Positions 55,340-64,000 of a stretch of DNA of 64,000 nucleotides are shown here, one piece after another. The notes under the pieces were generated by a model that had not been told where the DNA came from, did no database searches, and was given only the letters and a program-made list of their open reading frames with translations. Origin of the DNA: Sipunculus nudus (lineage: Eukaryota; Annelida; Sipuncula; Golfingiida; Sipunculidae); assembly GCA_026874595.1 (NCBI GenBank), contig CM049308.1, positions 93,611,624-93,675,623 of the forward strand. The letters run 5' to 3'. Within the stretch, counting starts at the first letter, position 1, and the number at the start of each line of letters is the position of its first letter. The position numbers were made by a program, and so were the translations under genes.

Positions 55340-58300
55340 CAGCGGTCACACGTACACACTGAAGTCGTCTCAGGTCTCCTTTCGGTTTTAACAGCGGTCA
55401 CACACTGAAGTCGTCCCAGGTCTCCTTTCCGCTTTAACAGCGGTCACACACTGAAGTCGTCCCGGGTCTCCTTTCCATTTTAACAGCGGTCACACACTGA
55501 AGTCGTCAGGTCTCCTGTCCGTTTTAACAGCGGTCACACACTGAAGTCGTCCCAGGTCTCCTGTCCGTTTTAACAGCGGTCACACACTGAAGTCGTCCCG
55601 GGTCTCCTGTCCGTTTTAACAGCGGTCACACACTGAAGTCGTCCCAGGTCTCCTGTCCATTTTAACAGCGGTCACACACTGAAGTCGTCCCAGGTCTCCT
55701 GTCCGTTTTAACAGCGGTCACACACTGAAGTCGTCCCAGGTCTCCTGTCCGTTTTAACAGCGGTCACACACTGAAGTCGTCCCGGGTCTCCTTTCCGTTT
55801 AAACAGCGGTCACACACTAAAGTCGTCCCAGATATCCTTTCTGTTTTAACAGCGGTCACACACTGAAGTCGTCCCAGGTCTCCTGTCCGTTTTAACAGCG
55901 GTCACACACTGAAGTCGTCCCAGGTCTCCTGTCCGTTTTAACAGCGGTCACACACTGAAGTCGTCCCAGGTATCCTTTCGGTTTTAACAGCGGTCACACA
56001 CTGAAGTCGTCCCAGGTCTCCTTTCGGTTTTAACAGCGGTCACACACTGAAGTCGTCCCAGGTCTCCTTTCCGTTTAAACAGCGGTGTCACACACTAAAG
56101 TCGTCCCAGATATCCTTTCTGTTTTAACAGCGGTCACACACTGAAGTCGTCCCAGGTCTCCTGTCCGTTTTAACAGCGGTCACACACTGAAGTCGTCCCA
56201 GGTCTCCTGTCCGTTTTAACAGCGGTCACACACTGAAGTCGTCCCAGGTATCCTTTCGGTTTTAACAGCGGTCACACACTGAAGTCGTCCCAGCTCTCCT
56301 TTCGGTTTTAACAGCGGTCACACACTGAAGTCGTCTCAGGTCTCCTTTCGGTTTTAACAGCGGTCACACACTGAAGTCGTCTCAGGTCTCCTTTCCGCTT
56401 TAACAGCGGTCACACACTGAAGTCGTCACATGTCTCCTTTCCGTTTTAACAGCGGACACACACTGAAGTCGTCTCAGGTCTCTTTTCCGTTTTAACAGCG
56501 GTCACACACTGAAGTCGTCCCAGGTCACCTATCCGCTTTAACAGCGGTGACACACTGAAGTCGTCCCAGGTCTCGTTTTCGTTTTAACAGCGGTGTCACA
56601 CACTAAAGTCGTCCCAGGTCTCCTGTCCGTTTTAACAGCGGTCACCCACTGAAGTCGTCCCAGGTCTCCTTTTCCTTTTAACAGCGGTCACACACTGAAG
56701 TCGTCCCAGGTCTCCTTTCCGCTTTAACAGCGGTCACACACTGAAGTCGTCCCAGGTCTCGATCCTTTCCGCTTTAACAGCGGTGACACACTGAAGTCGT
56801 CCCGGGTCTCCTGTCCACTTTAACAGCGGTCACACACTGATGTCGTCCCGGGTCTCCTGTCCGTTTTAACAGCGGTCACACACTGAAGTCGTCCCAGGTA
56901 TCCTTTCGGTTTTAACAGCGGTCACACACTGAAGTCGTCCCAGGTCTCCTTTCGGTTTTAACAGCGGTCACACACTAAAGTCGTCCCGGGTCTCCTGTCC
57001 GTTTTAACAGCGGTCACACACTGATGTCGTCCCGGGTCTCCTGTCCGTTTTAACAGCGGTCACACACTGATGTCGTCCCGGGTCTCCTGTCCGTTTTAAC
57101 AGCGGTCACACACTGATGTCGTCTCAGGTCTCTTTTCCGTTTTAACAGCGGTCACACACTGAAGTCGTCCCAGGTCACCTATCCGCTTTAACAGCGGTGA
57201 CACACTGAAGTCGTCCCAGGTCTCGTTTTCGTTTTAACAGCGGTGTCACACACTAAAGTCGTCCCAGGTCTCCTGTCCGTTTTAACAGCGGTCACCCACT
57301 GAAGTCGTCCCAGGTCTCCTTTTCCTTTTAACAGCGGTCATACACTGAAGTCGTCCCAGGTCTCCTTTCCGCTTTAACAGCGGTCACACACTGAAGTCGT
57401 CCCAGGTCTCGATCCTTTCCGCTTTAACAGCGGTCACACACTGAAGTCGTCCCGGGTCTCCTGTCCACTTTAACAGCGGTCACACACTGATGTCGTCCCG
57501 GGTCTCCTGTCCGTTTTAACAGCGGTCACACACTGAAGTCGTCCCAGGTATCCTTTCGGTTTTAACAGCGGTCACACACTGAAGTCGTCCCAGGTCTCCT
57601 TTCGGTTTTAACAGCGGTCACACACTAAAGTCGTCCCGGGTCTCCTGTCCGTTTTAACAGCGGTCACACACTGATGTCGTCCCGGGTCTCCTGTCCGTTT
57701 TAACAGCGGTCACACACTGATGTCGTCCCGGGTCTCCTGTCCGTTTTAACAGCGGTCACACACTGATGTCGTCCCGGGTCTCCTGTCCATTTTAACAGCG
57801 GTCACACACTGAAGTCGTCCCAGGTCTCCTTTCGGTTTTAACAGCGGTCACACACTGAAGTCGTCTCAGGTCTCTTTTCCGTTTTAACAGCGGTCACACA
57901 CTGAAGTCGTCTCAGGTCTCCTTTCCGCTTTAACAGCGGTCACACACTGAAGTCGTCACATGTCTCCTTTCCGTTTTAACAGCGGACACACACTGAAGTG
58001 TCTCCTTTCGGTTTTAACAGCGGTCACACACTGAAGTCGTCCCAGGTCTCCTTTCCGCTTTAACAGCGGTCACACACTGAAGTCGTCCCGGGTCTCCTGT
58101 CCGTTTTAACAGCGGTCACACACTGAAGTCGTCCCAGGTCTCGATCCTTTCCGCTTTAACAGCGGTCACACACTGATGTCGTCCCGGGTCTCCTGTCCAT
58201 TTTAACAGCGGTCACACACTGATGTCGTCCCAGGTATCCTTTCGGTTTTAACAGCGGTCACACACTGAAGTCGTCCCAGGTATCCTTTCGGTTTTAACAG

Positions 58301-59266
58301 CGGTCACACACTGTAGTCGTCCCAGCTCTCCTTTCGGTTTTAACAGCGATCACACACTGAAGTCGTCTCAGGTCTCCTTTCGGTTTTAACAGCGGTCACA
58401 CACTGAAGTCGTCTCAGGTCTCCTTTCCGCTTTAACAGCGGTCACACACTGAAGTCGTCACATGTCTCCTTTCCGTTTTAACAGCGGACACACACTGAAG
58501 TCGTCTCAGGTCTCTTTTCCGTTTTAACAGCGGTCACACACTGAAGTCGTCCCAGGTCACCTATCCGCTTTAACAGCGGTGACACACTGAAGTCGTCCCA
58601 GGTCTCGTTTTCGTTTTAACAGCGGTGTCACACACTAAAGTCGTCCCAGGTCTCCTGTCCGTTTTAACAGCGGTCACCCACTGAAGTCGTCCCAGGTCTC
58701 CTTTTCCTTTTAACAGCGGTCACACACTGAAGTCGTCCCAGGTCTCCTTTCCGCTTTAACAGCGGTCACACACTGAAGTCGTCCCAGGTCTCGATCCTTT
58801 CCGCTTTAACAGCGGTGACACACTGAAGTCGTCCCGGGTCTCCTGTCCACTTTAACAGCGGTCACACACTGATGTCGTCCCGGGTCTCCTGTCCGTTTTA
58901 ACAGCGGTCACACACTGAAGTCGTCCCAGGTATCCTTTCGGTTTTAACAGCGGTCACACACTGAAGTCGTCCCAGGTCTCCTTTCGGTTTTAACAGCGGT
59001 CACACACTAAAGTCGTCCCGGGTCTCCTGTCCGTTTTAACAGCGGTCACACACTGATGTCGTCCCGGGTCTCCTGTCCGTTTTAACAGCGGTCACACACT
59101 GATGTCGTCCCGGGTCTCCTGTCCGTTTTAACAGCGGTCACACACTGATGTCGTCCCGGGTCTCCTGTCCATTTTAACAGCGGTCACACACTGATGTCGT
59201 CCCAGGTATCCTTTCGGTTTTAACAGCGGTCACACACTGAAGACGTCCCAGGTCTCCTTTCTGTTT
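55340..59266. repeat. 46-bp minisatellite, about 85 copies, with higher-order repeats
   Basis: The unit reads ACAGCGGTCACACACTGAAG, TCGTCCCAGGTCTCCTGTCC, GTTTTA. Rare variants recur at fixed distances: GATCCTTTCC at 56761 and 57411, CAGGTCACCT at 56521 and 57171 (650 bp, about 14 units), and both again about 2.03 kb further on (58553, 58792). It lies upstream of the - strand TM exon, so probably in an intron of that gene. Confidence 0.95.
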
Positions 59267-61505
59267 TACTTTCTTGATGTAAACCTTTAAATATGTGTTT
59301 CACAGCTACTGTTCGTCTCTGATAAAGGATAAACCAATGTCACTCTTAAAAAAAGAATAAAATTGAGAAATTTAGTTAGCAGTCATCTAAAGCTTTAAAT
59401 ATTCGTTATAATCCACCAAGGACACAGATACTTTAAAAACATCAGGTAGAGAAATCTGTCCTTTCTTATTAAAGAGTCTTAACTTCACAGTTGCTGAAAC
59501 CTGTGCTTTTATCTTGTAAACTTTTTTCTTTCCCTTTTCTTTTCCTCTCTAGGAGAACTCGGACAATACAAGTCATAGGACCTACGTTAACACAGGGTGA
59601 CTAATATATGATTTGTTTTCAAGGAATAACTATGTTCAAAGATCATTCGACAAGCTGGTGGTCAAAAGGAATATAATTACTGAAACAATCAGCATGTTTC
59701 CTTCAAATGTTGTTTTCATTTAAGGTGTCTGTATAAAATATAGTTTTGACTCACCAAGGTTATGGAGCTTATTAGCCTCTGTGGCGTGGGAAAACTCGGT
59801 AACTATAGGATACAAGAAAATGAAAGGTACTTAATCACGTATGAAGAAAAATATACCTGTACATAATGTGTGAGCATGTAAAATATAAACGATAATGAAT
59901 GTATACTGAATAAAGCACTTACAAACAAAAATTTAGTAAATTGCTATATTTGTTTTTTATTCAGAGAAAATCGCTGTAAGACAACTATAATGACCCATGA
60001 CTTTGTCATAAGATAATTGTAATGCAGAAAAATACCAAATCTATTTTAAAAGAAAACAGGACCTAAAACTCACCTGTGATGGTTTACAGAATGAGAAAAC
60101 TGAAGAAGCGTGCTTTTTTTCGATAGCAAACAGGAATATTCATAAAATTTAAGAATTCTTAAAAGCTTCAAAATCCGATATATCTGATATCAGGACTTCA
60201 GGCCATATCGTTTCTAAAACAATGAACAGTTTGCAAATTTGACAACTGTTTTCAAGCAATAATGTCCTAAAATTATTAACAGATTGCCATTTGCCGTGAC
60301 TGCCTGTGACTCCTTGGTTGAGGGGATTACAAATATGTATATGTGTGGTTAGGAACTGATAAATACATCCGGCGTATTTAACGTATTTTTTTATCTTTAT
60401 ATGTAACTAAGGGCTGGTGTATATGTCAAACGAAAGTAATATGTGCTTTTATCTCTATGCTTTGGAGAATGGAATAGATTTTTAATTATATTTTTATCTT
60501 ATGCGTCTGCAAATCTAGTTGAAAGTGCAAGGAAGGCAAATAAAAATATCGAAACCAACTGCATGAATAAAATATTAGATATCTATGTGGACTGTCTACG
60601 GAGTGTGTATAAATGTGGACCGTCATTTCTTTAAAAATATAATATCATTATTTCAACTTATATATTATATAAATATAGATTATTTTTTAGTTTGCATCAA
60701 CAAAGGTTTTTTTTCTTTCAATGTACAGTTACAAATTATAGTTATAGTCAAATGCATTAATTTATAACAAAATTAAATCTTTATTAAATCAACGAGCGTA
60801 AAGAACATTTTTATCTTCGGACTATACATGTCCAATTGCAGCAATTAGGTTATTCTTAGGGAAAAGCTGAAAGAATATTAAGACACTACAGAAGGAAAGA
60901 CTCCAAATATCTCCCAGTGAGATAAAATGGACTGAGAAAATAACAACTTTATCAGGCAAAAATAACAACTGTCAAGAAAACACAAGAAAATATTTTTGCC
61001 ATGGCATTATTTTAGGTAATATTAATAAAAAAAACTCCTACATTATTAATACACGCTCCACAGGCCTTAACAGATCTTTGATAAATGATAAGATTGCTAA
61101 GACGGAGACATAAAACAAATGTAGAAACAGTTTCCTGGACCTTGTTTTCCAGAGTTTTCTGTAATGATTATTAAGTAGTGGTACACCTTATAATATTACC
61201 TGAGGATAAACTTTGATAAAATAATAAGATGCATGTAAGAAAAGGCTTGAATACATCTTCATGGCCGTTAGTTTTAAAGTGATGAAAACGGACCAAACAC
61301 TCCAATAAAATTAGCCCCGAAATAATCCAAAGTGACCTAAACTAAAATACAAAGGTAAGCATCAGTGTAAATATAGTTTTAAACCCAATGGCCTCTGCTG
61401 ATTTATGTCTTATGTCTGGAATGAATAGAATATTTACAAATCTAGGTCAACCTTACAATGTGTCTGACATAGATTTGAAAAAAAATGATTGGTCCAATTT
61501 CTTCA
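59267..61505. other. AT-rich DNA, nothing recognised
   Basis: Upstream exons of the - strand gene may lie here or beyond, but none could be fixed. Short GT-AG-bounded pieces (for example 59755-59802) do not join cleanly. Confidence 0.4.
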
Positions 61506-64000
61506 ACGTTAGCTTGTAGCTATTCCAAAAACGGCAGGAGCTAGCATCACCAATTTTTTTTGCAAAAAAACAGTCATCCAAAAAACTATATCGCATTTTG
61601 TTTATTTTTTTTTTAACTGCATTTTCTTAGATTTTATAGGGAAAAGCATAAAAAAGCTTTAAAAAATCTTCTCCGAAACTCTTTAGCCAAATTGTCCAAT
61701 ATTTCACAGATATGATCCCTGGAACAATCTCTCTCAAGTTTGTTCGAATGGTTCCAGTTCGGAGATTTTTGGGAGAGTTACAGGAGGTTGAACTTTATCA
61801 TCTGTGCAAAAAAAGCATATAAATATTTAAATCTCAGAAACGGCTGAAGCTATCATCACCAAATTTTATGCCGATGTTGGTCACATAGGTCCTATCTGAA
61901 ATTGAGGTATAGGTGGCGCCACCTGCTTTGGCCTTTTTTGTAAGGGGGGCATCAGTGCCTGTATCACACTGAGGGCTACAAAAAAAAAATTCTTCTCCTC
62001 AAAAACCACTGGCCAATTTTTTAAATCTCACACATTAATTATCCTCAGATGTTGATAATTCCAGTTTGTTCAAATGGTTTTGGTTCAGTGCTTTTTGGCT
62101 GAGTTACGGGAAGCTGTACCAGTTTGCCGTATCTTTCTATATGAGTTATAAACCTGCGAAACGTTTTTCGACTGATGCCACTGAATTTAGCTAGTTTGTT
62201 AAATATTAAACAAGAATAATCCCTACAATAATTCTTATAATAATTGTCATTAATGGTTCCACATGAATGATTTTTGGCTGAATTATTGAGATTGAATTTA
62301 GTCATTTTACCAAATATGTTAGCTGTGTGATGCTGTTACATCTAGCCTGGCACCAGTTTATCAGCATCTATTAAATCATGCCACTAGACATTTAGATTTC
62401 AGGTTATCTTTTGTTAATATTGAAAAGAAATTTTTTTGTAAAGAAGCTTTTTGTAAAAAAATTAGATTTATGATTTAAGTTATTCATCATACCTGTCGAT
62501 GTTACAATCATGGATATTCAGCTCTCTGTGGCTATATAAAGACAACTGTACATGGATTATAAATTATTGGTATCCCTACTCATTTAATTCAAGAATTTGC
62601 CATCAAAGAGATATATCTGTATTTTAATTTTGCATTCAGTATGCATCTGTAATAATTTTACATATATTCCTGATTTCTTTTTTATAAAAAGTCAACTGAA
62701 AAGCATTTTGTATTGGGAAAATTAATTTCAAAGTTATTTCAAGTAGGGACCACTTTTGTGTACAGATGGCAGCACTTGGTTTACCATCGGCAGATTGCCA
62801 GTGCCTTGATGTTGGCCATTAGCCAAGATGATGTCAGCTCTATAAATAGTTTTGCCACAGTGCCAGGATTGGAAGAAGTGCAGCCAGGTATAGGTCCAGA
62901 GTTCACTCAGTGCAGTAGCTGCATTCTATTTATAGCTTTGGCAGACTGCTCACTGTGTCAGATTATGCTACAGGTCAAGAGTTCTTTCAGTGCAGCCGAG
63001 TACAGGTCAAAAGTTTACTCGATCTAGCCAGGTGTAGGTCAAGAGTTCACTGAGTGCAGTAGCTTGAGGCAGCAATTTGTCACAGTTCACTCGGGGGCAA
63101 CTGCCTTACCCACCTTAGCCTCGTCAGCCCAGTGCATCAAACTCTAGGGAGGTTTGATGTATTGGCCTGATTTTTTTTACCTGTCTACGCGTCTTTGATG
63201 GGATTCTCATTTACAAGACAGGTTGTGTCACCTACATTGACTTTTGTAGTGTATGCTTATTTCTACAGAGGAATTTGATACATCAGCCTAAAATTGGGCA
63301 TGTTTATACATATCGGGTAGCTTTATAGTGTACAAGACTGGTGGCGTCACGTACAATAATTTTTGCACAGTGTATGTCCCTGCTCATTTCACAGGAGGGG
63401 TTTGACATATCAGACTGACATTGGGCATATGTATATATCTCTTCGTTGTATACAAGACTGGTGGTGTCAGCTACAATCATTGTATCCGCCAAAACAGAGT
63501 TTTGCGGATACTATATTTTCAGTCGGACGCCGCCACCGCCACCGCCGCATAGCTTTCCGGAGAACTCCTCCGTAACCACTGGGCAGAATGTTTTTGAAAT
63601 TCGGAATTATGATCGGGTCACTTGAACTGCTGCGCCCTCATTTTTGGTTGACCTCTGACCTTTCCTCTCTACCCAGCGTCCATTTGTGCGTCTGTTTCCA
63701 CACATAAACCCACATATCTCGGGAACCGTTCGACCGATCAGGCTAAAAATTTTGCATAATTGTATCCCTTGGATAGCTTTATAACATGCACTAAAAATGG
63801 TGGCGCCACCTGCAACTATTTTTGCACAGCGTCCATCTGTTCATCTGCCTTGGGATAAAATCACTTATATCTCGGCAGTGGTTTGACTTATCCACCAGAT
63901 ATTTTGCAGGTTTATATATCCTTGACAGCTACCTTGATTTTATGACAGGTGGCGCCACCTACATTTACATTTACGCTGCAGACATCCAAGCTCATATCTC
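61506..64000 (+). mobile_element. Family C element copy 3, cut by the window end
   Basis: It lacks the first 130 or so bases of the other copies and joins them at AGCTATTCCAAAAACGGCAG. It is then co-linear with 38395 onward, with AGGTGGCGCCACCT at 61911-61924. A family B element interrupts it from 63480. Confidence 0.6.
63480..64000 (+). mobile_element. Family B rolling-circle-like element, cut by the window end
   Basis: It starts A|TTGTATCCGCCAAAACAG with the partner GCGGATAC at about 63504-63511 and a CCG/CCACCG patch at about 63527-63547. It is inserted in the third copy of the 3-kb family C element. The exact palindrome is at 63947-63960. The 3' end is outside the window. Confidence 0.6.

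Noticed and set aside
55340-59266. A CRISPR array
   Set aside because: Units are contiguous 46-bp minisatellite repeats with no unique spacers, in a eukaryotic intron.
59755-59802. Candidate 48-nt upstream exon of the - strand gene (TTACCGAG..AACCTTG, donor GTGAGT)
   Set aside because: Joined at the best acceptor of the TM exon it creates a stop. It works only with an acceptor shifted by two bases, so support is too weak.
60072-60097. A 26-nt - strand segment bounded by CTTCTTCAG and GTGAGT
   Set aside because: It does not stay open in a phase compatible with the candidate exon at 59755-59802 or the TM exon.

Overview
This is a eukaryotic genome window with long AT-rich introns, GT-AG exons, dense nested transposons and minisatellites. 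The protein sequence is metazoan. The repeat style (hairpin-ended elements with GTCCGTCC stretches, GTGCGCAC palindromes) resembles what I associate with bivalve molluscs. That assignment is inference; no rRNA or mitochondrial marker is present.

Genes. One complete gene can be reconstructed: a GPR137-type seven-pass membrane protein on the + strand, seven coding exons between 5238 and 25516, 382 codons, with every junction in phase. Its introns hold most of the repeats in the left third of the window, and a transposon begins 62 bases after its stop codon. A second gene lies on the - strand near 54.1-55.0 kb. Only its last two coding exons are recognised: a transmembrane exon, and a cytoplasmic-tail exon interrupted by an in-frame TAG that is followed by 104 more open codons. 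The rest of that gene is not resolved. Two decayed LINE fragments lie at 42.2-42.8 and 44.0-44.9 kb.

Layout. 1-5.2 kb: flank with a fold-back repeat and a tandem repeat block. 5.2-25.5 kb: GPR137, containing a rolling-circle-like element at 7.6-9.5 kb, a 53-bp minisatellite at 12.4-13.1 kb, a second rolling-circle-like element at 14.3-15.3 kb, a 3.2-kb element nested in another repeat at 15.4-20.0 kb, and a 33-bp minisatellite at 21.0-21.4 kb. 25.5-31.2 kb: 3' UTR or downstream DNA. 31.2-37.8 kb: a nest of at least four insertions, including a roughly 155-bp tandem array rich in AGGTCA-nnn-TGACCT sites. 38.3-42.1 kb: a second copy of the 3-kb element with an apparent head-to-tail partial copy. 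43.5-45.4 kb: a TIR transposon with a target-site duplication. 45.4-52.8 kb: more copies of the hairpin family plus a GC-rich element. 55.3-59.3 kb: a 3.9-kb 46-bp minisatellite with higher-order structure, upstream of the - strand exons. 61.5-64.0 kb: a third copy of the 3-kb element, running off the window.

The most informative pattern is a set of apparently non-autonomous rolling-circle (Helitron/Helentron-like) families. Two have readable ends (5' TTGTATC, subterminal inverted repeats, 3' hairpin, 8-nt spacer, CTAG) and insert between A and T without target duplication, which one internal empty site supports. Many repeats here also share the 14-bp palindrome AGGTGGCGCCACCT.
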